Shown here: positions 28,792-40,258 of the stretch, one piece after another
How positions within the stretch are numbered: the stretch's first letter is position 1
How the letters are laid out: each line of letters opens with the position of its first letter
DNA from: Massilia timonae CCUG 45783
GTDB lineage: Bacteria > Pseudomonadota > Gammaproteobacteria > Burkholderiales > Burkholderiaceae_D
Assembly (NCBI RefSeq): GCF_000315425.1
Contig: NZ_JH992922.1
Coordinates: forward strand, 2,074,846 to 2,138,845
Direction: 5' to 3'
DNA: 64,000 nucleotides
Notes under the pieces: model-generated
Databases searched by the model: none
What the model saw: only the letters and a program-made list of their open reading frames with translations
What the model was told of the DNA's origin: nothing
Translations under genes and position numbers: made by a program

Positions 28792-29226
28792 TTATTTTCC
28801 CAGGTTCTGGAGATGGGCAATTTCTTGTGAAACGGCGCGGGTCACGACCTGGCCCAGGGATTGATGCAGGCTCGCGCGAATTTCGGCCGAAAAACCCGCC
28901 ATCGCTTTATCTACCGCTTCGGCGATGCCGTCGCGCAGCCGCTGTTCGAGCACGAAATCGATCCGGCCCTGCAATTGCTGCAGCACGCGTTCGGTCAGGC
29001 GTCGTTCCATGACGCTCCACTGCTCGCCGCTCCAGCGGTCGGCGGCCCGCCGTTCCAGGGCTTCCGGGGACTCCGCGTCGTCGGCGCCGTTCGTTCCGGT
29101 CGTGGCGCCGGCTGCCGCTGCCGCAGCGGGAGCGCTTGACGCCACTGGCGCGGCAGGCGCCGGCGAGTCGGCGACGACCTCGGTCAATACGGGAATGCTG
29201 GCATCGAAAGCGGGATCCTGGTTCAT
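28792..29226 (-). CDS. DUF2486 family protein
   Basis: The 144-residue protein starts with the DUF2486-like stretch ASIPVLTEVV. It continues through an Ala/Pro-rich linker into a helical C-terminal half (SVMERRLTERVLQQLQGRIDFVLEQRLRDG) that looks like a coiled-coil region. It overlaps holC by four bases (ATGA). Its place next to holC is common in Burkholderiales, but its role is unknown. Confidence 0.75.
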   Translation of the reverse strand: MNQDPAFDASIPVLTEVVADSPAPAAPVASSAPAAAAAAGATTGTNGADDAESPEALERRAADRWSGEQWSVMERRLTERVLQQLQGRIDFVLEQRLRDGIAEAVDKAMAGFSAEIRASLHQSLGQVVTRAVSQEIAHLQNLGK

Positions 29227-29648
29227 GTCTGTCCTGCGACGAAGTGGGTCAATGGATAGGATTGCCTTTTATAGGCGACATAGCGTTTGCGTCCCTCGGC
29301 GGCATCGTCTTCATCAAGCGAAATGATTTCGAACACGCGCGCGAATTGCGCGAAATTGTTCGGCGTGCGGCGCGTGAGGTTCACCAGCATATCGTGGTGC
29401 GGCAGCGTTGCGTCTTCATTATCGGTAATCACGATCGGCGTCTGCGGCGCCAGCGGATCGCCGGCCAGCACGTGCGGAATGAAATCGGTATCCCCCACGT
29501 TCCACAGCGCCGCATTCAATGCCTCGGCCTGTTCAGGGCTTTCTGCCAGCACCACGACTTTGGCGCGCGCGCCATATGCCTTGCGCGCCAGCCGGCAGGC
29601 ATAGGACAGCTTATCGGGGATATTGGTATGGAAGTCGATCCGGGTCAT
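29223..29648 (-). CDS. holC: DNA polymerase III chi subunit
   Basis: The 141-residue protein matches HolC, with an N-terminal DFHTNIPDKLSYACRLARKAYG and conserved central segments around LWNVGDTDFIPHV. Chi joins psi in the clamp-loader complex and binds single-stranded DNA binding protein. Its stop overlaps the DUF2486 start. A terminator-like hairpin lies between it and the upstream oligopeptidase gene. Confidence 0.9.
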   Translation of the reverse strand: MTRIDFHTNIPDKLSYACRLARKAYGARAKVVVLAESPEQAEALNAALWNVGDTDFIPHVLAGDPLAPQTPIVITDNEDATLPHHDMLVNLTRRTPNNFAQFARVFEIISLDEDDAAEGRKRYVAYKRQSYPLTHFVAGQT

Positions 29649-29656
29649 GGCATCAC

Positions 29657-29682
29657 TAAAAAGAGGAGGGCTTTCGCCCTCC
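29657..29682 (-). terminator. Rho-independent terminator after the oligopeptidase gene
   Basis: On the minus strand GGAGGGC-GAAA-GCCCTCC is followed by a run of T (TCTTTTTAG). The stem spans 29665-29682. Confidence 0.8.
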
Positions 29683-29713
29683 GGTGCAGTTTCCTGCGCA
29701 GTTTTCCAAATGA

Positions 29714-31783
29714 TCAGGCATTCATGCCGCTATGGCGCAGCAAAGCGTCGATCGAAGGTTCACGGCCGCGGAAGGCCTTGAACGATTCGAGCGCCGGCCG
29801 CGAGCCGCCCACGGCGAGGATCTCGCGGTGGAAGCGGCGTCCGGTGTCGAACAGGTCGGCTCCGGATTCGACGGCTTCTTCGAATGCGGCATAGGCGTCG
29901 CTGGATAACACCTCGGCCCATTTATAGCTGTAATAGCCGGCCGCGTAGCCGCCCGCGAAGATATGGCTGAACGAATGCTGGAAGCGGTTGAACGACGGCG
30001 GCGTGATGACGGCGAAGTTGCGGCGGATGTCGTCGACCAGTTCCTGCACCTGCTGGCTGTGCGGATCGAAATCGTAGTGCAGGTGCATGTCGATCAGCGA
30101 GAACTCGACCTGGCGCAGGGTCTGCATCCCGGACTGGAAGTTCTTCGCCGCCAGCATCTTGTCGTACAGCGCGCGCGGCAGCGGTTCGCCGGTCTTGTAG
30201 TGCGCGGTCATCTGCTGCAGCTTGTCCCACTCCCAGCAGAAGTTTTCCATGAACTGCGACGGCAGCTCCACCGCATCCCATTCGACGCCCGAGATGCCGG
30301 CCACCGACAGCTCTTCGACTTCGGTCAGCATGTGGTGCAGGCCGTGGCCGAATTCGTGGAACAGCGTGGTCACTTCGTCATGCGTGAACAGCGACGGCTG
30401 CAGCACGCCGTCCACCGTCGCCGGCGGCGTGAAATTGCAGACCAGGTAGGCGACCGGGGTCTGCACCGCGCCGCCAGAGAGCAGGCGGCGGCCGCGCGCA
30501 TCGTTCATCCAGGCGCCCTGGGCCTTGCCGGCGCGCGCATACGGATCGAGGTAGAACTGGCCGACCAGCTGGCCGTTGCGCTCGATGCGGTAGAAGCGCA
30601 CGTCCGGGTGCCATACGGGCGCCTCTTCGGGGATGACGTCGGCCTCGAACAGCTGGCGGATCACGCCGAACAGGCCTTGCAGCACCTTATGTTCGGGGAA
30701 GTATTCCTTCACTTCCTGGGCCGAGAAGGCATAGCGCTTCTCGCGCAGCTTTTCGGAAGCATAGGTGACGTCCCAGGATTGCAGATCATCGATGCCAAGC
30801 TCGGTGCGCGCGAACTCGCGCAGCTCGAGCAGGTCTTTCTCGGCGTACGGACGCGCGCGACGCGCCAGGTCTTCGAGGAATTCGATCACGTGCTGCGGGC
30901 TCTGCGCCATCTTGGCCACCAGCGAGACGTCGGCGAAGCTGCCGTAGTCGAGCAGGCGCGCTTCTTCGTTGCGCAGCTTGAGCAGGTTGACGATATTGGA
31001 CGAGTTGTCCCACTTCTCGACCTCGGTGAACATGATGCCGGCATCCGACGCCTTGGTGGCGCTGGCGCGGTAGATCGTTTCGCGCAGCGCGCGGTTGTCG
31101 GCGAACTGCAGCACCGGGAAGTAGGACGGGAAGTGCAGGGTGAACAGCCAGCCGCTCTTGCCATCGCGCTCGGCGGCGGCCTTGGCGGCCTGCTTCACGT
31201 CGTCCGGCAGGCCCGCGAGTTCTTCTTCGTTCTCGACCACCAGCTTGTAGTCGTTGGTCGCGTCCAGCACGTTTTCCGAGAAGCGCGTCGACAATTGCGA
31301 TTGCTGCTCCTGGATCTCGGCGAAGCGCGGCTTTTTATCTTCCGGCAGTTCGGCGCCGCCGAGGCGGAAGTCGCGCAGGGCGTTTTCGACGATGCGCTGG
31401 CGCACAGGGTTGAGGCTGTCCCAGTGCGGGCCATTACGCAGCTGCTTGTACTTGGCGAACAGCGCCTCGTTCTGGCCGATGGCAGTGGAGAACTCCACGA
31501 CCTTCGGCTGGTTCTCGTTATAGGTGGCGCGCAGCTCGGGCGTGTCCACCACGTGGTTCAGGTGGCCGACCACGCCCCAGGCGCGGCCCAGGCGTTCGCT
31601 GGCGTCGTCGAGCGGGGCCAGGGTGTCCCAGGTGACGTCATCCACCGGGGCTTCGAGTTGCGCCACGATGGCATTGGCGTCAAGGATCAGCTGCTCGATG
31701 GCGGGCGTGACGTGCTCGGGCTTGATCGCGTCGAAGCGCGGCAGGCCGGAAAAGTCGAGGAGGGGATTGGTAGCGGTCGTCAT
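29714..31783 (-). CDS. prlC: Oligopeptidase A (M3 family zinc metallopeptidase)
   Basis: The 689-residue cytoplasmic enzyme has the M3 zinc motif HEFGH (FHEFGHGLHHML) near residue 475, with the downstream Glu ligand in the usual ISGVEWDAVELPSQFMENFCWE stretch. It degrades short peptides, including cleaved signal peptides. The ATG at 31783 is preferred because a GGAAGGA ribosome binding site precedes it. An in-frame ATG at 31810 lacks one. The length matches OpdA/PrlC. Confidence 0.95.
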   Translation of the reverse strand: MTTATNPLLDFSGLPRFDAIKPEHVTPAIEQLILDANAIVAQLEAPVDDVTWDTLAPLDDASERLGRAWGVVGHLNHVVDTPELRATYNENQPKVVEFSTAIGQNEALFAKYKQLRNGPHWDSLNPVRQRIVENALRDFRLGGAELPEDKKPRFAEIQEQQSQLSTRFSENVLDATNDYKLVVENEEELAGLPDDVKQAAKAAAERDGKSGWLFTLHFPSYFPVLQFADNRALRETIYRASATKASDAGIMFTEVEKWDNSSNIVNLLKLRNEEARLLDYGSFADVSLVAKMAQSPQHVIEFLEDLARRARPYAEKDLLELREFARTELGIDDLQSWDVTYASEKLREKRYAFSAQEVKEYFPEHKVLQGLFGVIRQLFEADVIPEEAPVWHPDVRFYRIERNGQLVGQFYLDPYARAGKAQGAWMNDARGRRLLSGGAVQTPVAYLVCNFTPPATVDGVLQPSLFTHDEVTTLFHEFGHGLHHMLTEVEELSVAGISGVEWDAVELPSQFMENFCWEWDKLQQMTAHYKTGEPLPRALYDKMLAAKNFQSGMQTLRQVEFSLIDMHLHYDFDPHSQQVQELVDDIRRNFAVITPPSFNRFQHSFSHIFAGGYAAGYYSYKWAEVLSSDAYAAFEEAVESGADLFDTGRRFHREILAVGGSRPALESFKAFRGREPSIDALLRHSGMNA

Positions 31784-31875
31784 CGTAGTCCTTCCATATT
31801 CGTTAATCACTGGTACGCCGAACGCTCATGCAGATGCCATGGCAGCCAATGAGCGGCCATGGCGCCATGACGGGC

Positions 31876-32784
31876 TTACGCCAGGCCTGGTTTCGGTTCC
31901 ATGCCCGACGCCTGGCCCGCCGGCGGCTGGCCGCTGGCGTGCACGCGCTCCGCGGACTCGAGGGTATTCATCAACAACATCGTGATCGTCATCGGACCGA
32001 CGCCGCCAGGCACTGGAGTGATGTGCGACGCCACCTCGGACACGCCCGCGAAATCGACGTCGCCGCATAGCTTGCCCGCGTCGTCACGGTTCATGCCGAC
32101 GTCGATCACGATCGCGCCCGGCTTGACCATCTCTGCGGTGAGGGTATTGCGGCGGCCGACGGCGGCCACGATCACGTCGGCCTGGCGGGTGTGGTAGCCC
32201 AGGTCCGGCGTTGCGCTATGGCAGATGGTGACGGTGGCGTTGGCTTGCAAGAGCAACAGGGCCATCGGCTTGCCGACGGTATTCGAGCGGCCGATCACCA
32301 CTGCGTGCTTGCCGCGCAGGTCGATGCCGGTGGTCTCGATCAGCTTCATGCAGCCGTACGGGGTGCAGGGGCGAAAGCCCGGCAGGTTGGCCACCAGCTC
32401 GCCGGCCGACAGCACCGAATAGCCGTCGACGTCCTTGGCGGTCGAGATGGCCTCGATGACTTTCGACGGGTCGATGTGCTTCGGCAGCGGCATCTGCACC
32501 AGGATGCCATGGATGGCCGGGTCCGCGTTCAATGCTGCAATGCGGTCGAGCAGGGCTTGCTCGGAAAGGTCGGCCTCGTATTTCTCGAGCACCGAATGGA
32601 AGCCCACGTCGCCGCAGGCCTTCACCTTGTTGCGCACATAGACCTGGCTGGCCGGATCTTCGCCGACCAGGATCACGGCCAGGCCAGGCTGCTTGCCGGC
32701 GGCGGTGAGTTTGGCGGCGCGCGCGGCGATATCTTCGCGCAGTTGTTTGGAAAGGAGGACTCCGTCGATCAGTTGTGCAGGCAT
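31876..32784 (-). CDS. folD: Bifunctional methylene-THF dehydrogenase/cyclohydrolase
   Basis: The 302-residue enzyme interconverts 5,10-methylene-, methenyl- and 10-formyl-tetrahydrofolate for one-carbon metabolism. The family signatures are visible: [15 protein letters not shown] with the catalytic Lys region near residue 50, [13 protein letters not shown] near 95, and [17 protein letters not shown] (nucleotide binding) near 165. The ATG at 32784 matches FolD. The upstream in-frame start at 32832 would add residues that overlap the -10 region. It faces aceE across a 330-base divergent gap. The leader of folD contains TATAAT at 32815-32820 on the minus strand. Confidence 0.97.
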   Translation of the reverse strand: MPAQLIDGVLLSKQLREDIAARAAKLTAAGKQPGLAVILVGEDPASQVYVRNKVKACGDVGFHSVLEKYEADLSEQALLDRIAALNADPAIHGILVQMPLPKHIDPSKVIEAISTAKDVDGYSVLSAGELVANLPGFRPCTPYGCMKLIETTGIDLRGKHAVVIGRSNTVGKPMALLLLQANATVTICHSATPDLGYHTRQADVIVAAVGRRNTLTAEMVKPGAIVIDVGMNRDDAGKLCGDVDFAGVSEVASHITPVPGGVGPMTITMLLMNTLESAERVHASGQPPAGQASGMEPKPGLA

Positions 32785-32987
32785 GGTGAAAGCTCGTCGC
32801 TGGGCAAAAAGAGAATTATACGGCCCACGCATGCAATCTCCTCCTTTCAGCGTATAAATGGGCCGTTTTTTGCCGCCGATCAGGCGCTCCGGTATACGAT
32901 GTTCATTGATCGAAAATCCAATGTTTCTCTATGAAAATTGTGCACTTGCAGCATGGGATTTTATATTGTGAAATGCCATACCGTAAT

Positions 32988-33016
32988 TTGAAAATGCCAA
33001 AATCCACTGGTAGAAT
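32988..33016 (+). promoter_or_regulatory. Sigma-70 promoter of the pyruvate dehydrogenase operon
   Basis: TTGAAA (32988-32993) is followed after 17 bases by TAGAAT (33011-33016). This gives a 5' leader of about 90 bases before aceE. The 330-base gap between folD and aceE (32785-33114) is AT-rich and otherwise shows no gene. I see no clear PdhR-type operator. Confidence 0.75.
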
Positions 33017-33114
33017 CCATTGGTTTATCTAAAAAGATAGTCTGAAATTTCACCACTCGCCGCCAGCCTGCGCAGGGATCGGGTCGGGGCGCACCACTCT
33101 AGGAGACGCATGAC

Positions 33115-35823
<2,709 letters not shown>

Positions 35824-35831
35824 ATGCTCAT

Positions 35832-35864
35832 GCAGGCCGTTTCTTCCTGTCGGAAGCGGCCTGC
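35832..35864 (+). other. Intercistronic hairpin between aceE and aceF
   Basis: GCAGGCCG and CGGCCTGC form a perfect 8-base outer stem, with TTCC/GGAA as a further inner stem. No U-run follows, so it probably stabilises or partly attenuates the transcript rather than ending it. Confidence 0.55.
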
Positions 35865-35901
35865 CTAGGCTAACTCGAATAAAAAATTTGGAGCTAACAC
35901 T

Positions 35902-37560
35902 ATGAGCGTTGTGGAAGTCAAAGTCCCCGATATCGGCGACTTCAAGGAAGTCGAAGTCATCGAACTGATGGTCAAGCCGGGCGACACCATCAAGGTCGAC
36001 CAGTCGCTGGTGACCGTCGAGTCGGACAAGGCCAGCATGGAAATCCCGTCGAGCCATGCCGGCGTCGTGAAAGAGATCAAGGTGAAGGTCGGCGACAAGG
36101 TCGCCGAAGGTTCGCTGGTGCTGCTGCTCGAGGAAGCGGGCGGCGCCGCCGAAGCGCCTGCCGCCGCCGCTCCTGCGGCTGCTGAAAAACCGGCTGAAAA
36201 ACCTGCCGAAGCGCCGGCCGCAGCCGCCCCAGCGGCATCCGGCGGCCCGGTCGACGTGACCGTGCCCGACATCGGCGACTTCAAGGAAGTCGAAGTCATC
36301 GAACTGATGGTCAAGGTCGGCGACACGATCAAGGTCGACCAGTCCCTGATCACGGTCGAGTCGGACAAGGCCAGCATGGAGATCCCGTCGAGCCATGCCG
36401 GCGTCGTGAAGGAACTGAAAGTGAAGGTCGGCGACAAGGTCGCCAAGGGCTCGCTGGTGCTGGTCGTGGAAGCGACCGGCGGCGCATCGGCTGCTCCTGC
36501 CGCCGCGCCCGCACCTGCCGCTGCTCCGGCAGCCGCACCTGCCGCTGCTCCAGCAGCTGCGCCAGCACCGGCGCCAGCGCCTGCCGCAGCACCTGCGCCA
36601 GCCGCCGCGCCGGGCGTCACCGGCTCGAAAGCCCACGCCTCGCCATCGATCCGCAAGTTCGCGCGCGAACTGGGCGTCGACCTGGGCCGCGTGCCGGGCA
36701 CCGGTCCGAAGGGCCGCATCACCCAGCAGGACGTGCAGACGTTCGTGAAGGGCGTGATGTCCGCGCCGGCCGCCGCTGCGCCTGCGGCAGCGGGTGGCGG
36801 CGCCGGCATCGGCGGCATCAGCCTGTTGCCATGGCCGTCGCTCGACTTCTCGAAATTCGGTCCGACCGAAACCGTGCCGCTGTCGCGCATCAAGAAGATC
36901 TCGGGCCCGAACCTGCATCGCAACTGGGTCATGATCCCGCACGTGACGCACTTCGACGAAGCCGACGTGACCGACCTGGAACAGTTCCGCGTCGATTCGA
37001 ACGCCGCGCTGGCCAAGCAGAAGTCCGCAGTCAAGCTGACCATGCTGGCCTTCGTGATCAAGGCGAGCGTCGCCGCGCTCAAGAAGTTCCCGCAATTTAA
37101 CGCGTCGCTGTCGGAAGACGGCGCGGCCCTGATCACCAAGCAGTACTACAACATCGGCTTCGCGGCCGACACCCCAAATGGCCTGGTGGTGCCGGTCGTG
37201 AAGGATGCGGACAAGAAGACGATCTCGCAGATCGCCGTCGAAATGGGCGAGCTCTCGGGCCAGGCGCGCGAAGGCAAGCTGCCGCCGACCGCGATGCAGG
37301 GCGCGACCTTCACCATCTCGTCGCTGGGCGGCATCGGCGGCACCAACTTCACGCCGATCATCAACGCGCCGGAGCTGGCGATCCTGGGCCTGTCCAAGTC
37401 GGCGATGAAGCCGGTGTGGGACGGCTCGAGCTTCCAGCCGCGCCTGATGCTGCCGCTGTCGCTGTCGTACGACCACCGCGTGATCGACGGCGCCGGCGCC
37501 GCGCGCTTCGCCGCCTACCTGGCCGAAGTGCTGGCCGATATGCGCAAGACCCTTCTGTGA
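35902..37560 (+). CDS. aceF: Dihydrolipoamide acetyltransferase (E2 of pyruvate dehydrogenase)
   Basis: The 552-residue protein has two lipoyl domains (about residues 1-78 and 118-196, each with the lipoylated Lys in [10 protein letters not shown]). A very Ala/Pro-rich linker (about 197-240) leads to a peripheral-subunit-binding domain ([14 protein letters not shown], about 246-286). The C-terminal acetyltransferase core (about 310-552) has the active-site [13 protein letters not shown] motif. It transfers acetyl groups from lipoate to CoA and forms the complex core. A good ribosome binding site (TTGGAGC) precedes the ATG. The Lpd gene follows 13 bases later. Confidence 0.98.
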   Translation: MSVVEVKVPDIGDFKEVEVIELMVKPGDTIKVDQSLVTVESDKASMEIPSSHAGVVKEIKVKVGDKVAEGSLVLLLEEAGGAAEAPAAAAPAAAEKPAEKPAEAPAAAAPAASGGPVDVTVPDIGDFKEVEVIELMVKVGDTIKVDQSLITVESDKASMEIPSSHAGVVKELKVKVGDKVAKGSLVLVVEATGGASAAPAAAPAPAAAPAAAPAAAPAAAPAPAPAPAAAPAPAAAPGVTGSKAHASPSIRKFARELGVDLGRVPGTGPKGRITQQDVQTFVKGVMSAPAAAAPAAAGGGAGIGGISLLPWPSLDFSKFGPTETVPLSRIKKISGPNLHRNWVMIPHVTHFDEADVTDLEQFRVDSNAALAKQKSAVKLTMLAFVIKASVAALKKFPQFNASLSEDGAALITKQYYNIGFAADTPNGLVVPVVKDADKKTISQIAVEMGELSGQAREGKLPPTAMQGATFTISSLGGIGGTNFTPIINAPELAILGLSKSAMKPVWDGSSFQPRLMLPLSLSYDHRVIDGAGAARFAAYLAEVLADMRKTLL

Positions 37561-37804
37561 TTGGAGCGCACTGATGAGCACTGTTGAAGTGAAAGTCCCG
37601 AACATCGGCGACTTCAAGGACGTCGAAGTGATCGAGCTGATGGTCAAGCCGGGCGACACGATCAAGGTCGACCAGTCCCTGGTCACCGTCGAATCGGACA
37701 AGGCCAGCATGGAGATCCCGTCGACCCACGCGGGCGTGGTCAAGGAAGTCAAGGTCAAGGTCGGCGACAAGATCAATGAAGGCGACCTGCTGCTGAGCAT
37801 TGAA
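35902..37804 (+). repeat. Three near-identical lipoyl-domain coding repeats
   Basis: About 230 bases encoding a lipoyl domain occur three times: from about 35902 and 36253 within aceF, and from 37574 in lpdA. Long runs of DNA identity are shared, for example GACTTCAAGGAAGTCGAAGT in both aceF copies and GACAAGGCCAGCATGGA in all three. This is consistent with duplication or ongoing gene conversion. Confidence 0.85.
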
Positions 37805-39427
37805 GAATCGGGCGCGGGCGCGCCTGCCGCCGACAAGTCGGCTGAAAAGCCGGCAGAAAAGCCGGCCGCGCAGATCGGTGCGCAAGCCGCGGCGCCGACC
37901 GCCGCCGCCGCGCCGACCGATTCGTATGCGCCGGCGCACCCGGCGCCGGCCGCCCAGCCGGGCGCCGCACCTGCGCCGAATGCGTCGAGCTACTCGGGCC
38001 AGGTCGACATCGAATGCGAGATGATGGTGCTGGGCGCCGGTCCTGGCGGCTATTCGGCCGCCTTCCGCGCCGCCGACCTCGGCATGAACACCGTGCTGGT
38101 CGAGAAGTACGCGACCCTGGGCGGCGTGTGCCTGAACGTCGGTTGCATTCCATCGAAGGCGCTGCTGCACGTGGCGCACATCATGGATGAAACCGCGCAC
38201 ATGGCCGACCTGGGCGTCTCGTTCGCCAAGCCGCAAGTCGACATCGACAAGCTGCGCGCGCACAAGGATGGCGTGATCAAGAAGATGACCGGCGGCCTGG
38301 CCTTCATGGCCAAGGCGCGCAAGGTCAATGTGGTGCAGGGCGTGGGCCAGTTCCTCTCCCCGAACCACATCGAAGTCACCGGTCCCGATGGCGGCAAGAA
38401 GGTCGTGGCCTTCAAGAAGGCGATCATCGCCGCCGGCTCGTCGGTGGTGAAGCTGCCGTTCGTGCCGGAAGATCCGCGCATCGTCGATTCCACCGGCGCG
38501 CTGGAACTGCGCCAGGTGCCGAAGAAGATGCTGGTCATCGGCGGCGGCATCATCGGCCTGGAAATGGCGACCGTCTATTCGTCGCTGGGTTCGCGCATCG
38601 ACGTGGTCGAGATGATGGATGGCCTGATGCAGGGCGCCGACCGCGAGGCGGTCAAGGTCTGGCAGAAGTTCAATGCCCACCGCTTCGATAACATCATGCT
38701 GAAAACCAAAACCGTCGGCGTGGAAGCGCTGCCGGAAGGGATCAAGGTCACCTTCGAAGCGGCCGAAGCCGGCGCCACTTCGCCGGAACCGCAGCTGTAC
38801 GACCTGGTGCTGGTGGCCGTGGGCCGCAGCCCGAACGGCAAGAAGATCTCTGCCGACAAGGCCGGCGTGACGGTGACCGACCGCGGCTTCATCCCGGTCG
38901 ACGGCCAGATGCGCACCAATGTGCCGCACATCTTCGCCATCGGCGACCTGGTGGGCCAGCCGATGCTGGCGCACAAGGCGGTGCACGAGGCGCACGTGGC
39001 GGCCGAAGCAGCGCTCGACAAGAAGACCCACTTCGACGCCAAGGTGATCCCGTCGGTCGCGTACACCGATCCCGAAGTGGCATGGGTCGGCCTCACCGAG
39101 GACGAAGCCAAGCAGAAGGGCATCAAGGTCGAGAAGGGCCACTTCCCGTGGAACGCCAGCGGCCGCGCGGTCGCCAACGGCCGCGACGAAGGCTTCACCA
39201 AGCTGCTGTTCGATGCCGAGACCCACCGCATCGTCGGCGGCACCATCGTCGGCACCAATGCCGGCGACATGATCGGCGAGATCGCGCTGGCGATCGAGAT
39301 GGGCGCGGACGGCGTGGACATCGGCAAGACCATCCACCCGCACCCGACCCTGGGCGAGTCGATCGGCATGGCGGCCGAAGCCTACGAAGGCGTCTGCACC
39401 GATTTGCCGCCGCCGAAGAAGCGTTGA
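37574..39427 (+). CDS. lpdA: Dihydrolipoamide dehydrogenase with N-terminal lipoyl domain (E3)
   Basis: The 617-residue protein has an extra N-terminal lipoyl domain (about residues 1-80) and an Ala/Pro-rich linker, then a full flavoprotein disulfide reductase. FAD binding is in MVLGAGPGGYSAAFRAADLG near 150. The redox-active disulfide is in GGVCLNVGCIPSKALLH near 188. NAD binding is in VIGGGIIGLEMATVYSSLGS near 328, and the C-terminal His-Glu pair is in HPHPTLGESIG. It reoxidises dihydrolipoate with NAD. Lipoyl-tagged E3 proteins of this kind are common in betaproteobacteria. It ends the operon before a strong terminator. Confidence 0.98.
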   Translation: MSTVEVKVPNIGDFKDVEVIELMVKPGDTIKVDQSLVTVESDKASMEIPSTHAGVVKEVKVKVGDKINEGDLLLSIEESGAGAPAADKSAEKPAEKPAAQIGAQAAAPTAAAAPTDSYAPAHPAPAAQPGAAPAPNASSYSGQVDIECEMMVLGAGPGGYSAAFRAADLGMNTVLVEKYATLGGVCLNVGCIPSKALLHVAHIMDETAHMADLGVSFAKPQVDIDKLRAHKDGVIKKMTGGLAFMAKARKVNVVQGVGQFLSPNHIEVTGPDGGKKVVAFKKAIIAAGSSVVKLPFVPEDPRIVDSTGALELRQVPKKMLVIGGGIIGLEMATVYSSLGSRIDVVEMMDGLMQGADREAVKVWQKFNAHRFDNIMLKTKTVGVEALPEGIKVTFEAAEAGATSPEPQLYDLVLVAVGRSPNGKKISADKAGVTVTDRGFIPVDGQMRTNVPHIFAIGDLVGQPMLAHKAVHEAHVAAEAALDKKTHFDAKVIPSVAYTDPEVAWVGLTEDEAKQKGIKVEKGHFPWNASGRAVANGRDEGFTKLLFDAETHRIVGGTIVGTNAGDMIGEIALAIEMGADGVDIGKTIHPHPTLGESIGMAAEAYEGVCTDLPPPKKR

Positions 39428-39449
39428 TCGCGGCAAGCGCATGACAGGG

Positions 39450-39477
39450 ACGGGACCAGCGATGGTCCCGTTTTTTT
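39450..39477 (+). terminator. Rho-independent terminator of the aceE-aceF-lpdA operon
   Basis: CGGGACCA (39451-39458) and TGGTCCCG (39463-39470) form a perfect stem with a four-base loop, followed by seven T residues. The T-run reaches the stop of the convergent LytTR gene. Confidence 0.93.
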
Positions 39478-40258
39478 ACATCTGCCGGAACACGTCCATG
39501 TAGTTGCGGCTCACCACCAGCTGCTCATCGCGCCCCTTGAGCTTCACATGCAAGCGTCCGCGAAAATCGGTGCGCGTGCCCGCCACGTGGCGCGCCGCCA
39601 CGATCACCCCACGGTGGATCTGCCAGAACTGTTGCGGGTCCAATTGCTCCTTTAACTGCCGCAGCGGCGTGCGGATCAGGCTTTCGCCATCCGGCAGGAA
39701 TACGCTGGTGTACTTGTCGTTGCTCTGGAAATAGATCACTTCCTCGACCGCGATCAGGCGCGTTTCCTGGCCCGCCGCGGCGCGGATCCATTGCAGCGGT
39801 GCGGGCGCGGCCGGGGTGGCCGGAACGCCGGCCCCCAGCTGGCGCAGCAGCGCCTGCAGGGCGTCCGCCGGCAGCGCTGGCGCCGGCGCCGACAGCGCGG
39901 CGCGCAGTCGCTCGACGGTGCGCGCCAGCCGCTCCTGGCGTATCGGCTTCAGCAGATAATCGAAGGCCTCGTGCTCGAAGGCCTGGGCCGCGTAATGCTC
40001 GTGGGCGGTGGTGAACACCACGCGCGGCGCGTTGCCGCCGGCGCACAGCCGCGCGGCCAGGTCGATCCCGGTCAGGCCCGGCATCTGGATGTCCAGGAAC
40101 GCCACCTGCGGCGCCAGCTCGTCGATCAGGCGCAGCGCTTCGATGCCGTTCGGGGCGCGCACGATCTCGAGCCCGGGCCAGGCTTCGCGCAGCTGGGTGG
40201 CGAGATAGTCGAGCAAATGGGGTTCGTCGTCGGCGATCAGGGCAAGGCAGCGGTCGAT
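39476..40258 (-). CDS. LytTR-family response regulator
   Basis: The receiver domain contains IADDEPHLLDYL (acidic pocket), the phosphoacceptor Asp in VAFLDIQMPGLTG, and Lys in YLLKPI. A C-terminal LytTR DNA-binding domain follows (VIYFQSNDKYTSVFLPDGE, IHRGVIV, VVSRNYMDVFRQM). No ATG, GTG or TTG lies before the acidic pocket. The first such codon, TTG at 40216, would delete the DDE residues. A GAGGTGA Shine-Dalgarno (40263-40269) lies seven bases before an ATC at 40258, or four before an ATC at 40261, so an ATC start (or a sequence error of ATG) is proposed. It overlaps the kinase gene and is its likely partner. Confidence 0.85.
   Translation of the reverse strand: MDRCLALIADDEPHLLDYLATQLREAWPGLEIVRAPNGIEALRLIDELAPQVAFLDIQMPGLTGIDLAARLCAGGNAPRVVFTTAHEHYAAQAFEHEAFDYLLKPIRQERLARTVERLRAALSAPAPALPADALQALLRQLGAGVPATPAAPAPLQWIRAAAGQETRLIAVEEVIYFQSNDKYTSVFLPDGESLIRTPLRQLKEQLDPQQFWQIHRGVIVAARHVAGTRTDFRGRLHVKLKGRDEQLVVSRNYMDVFRQM

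Noticed and set aside
36480..36620. Low-complexity GC-rich repeat in aceF
   Set aside because: It encodes the usual Ala/Pro-rich flexible linker between the lipoyl and core domains, so it is not a mobile repeat.
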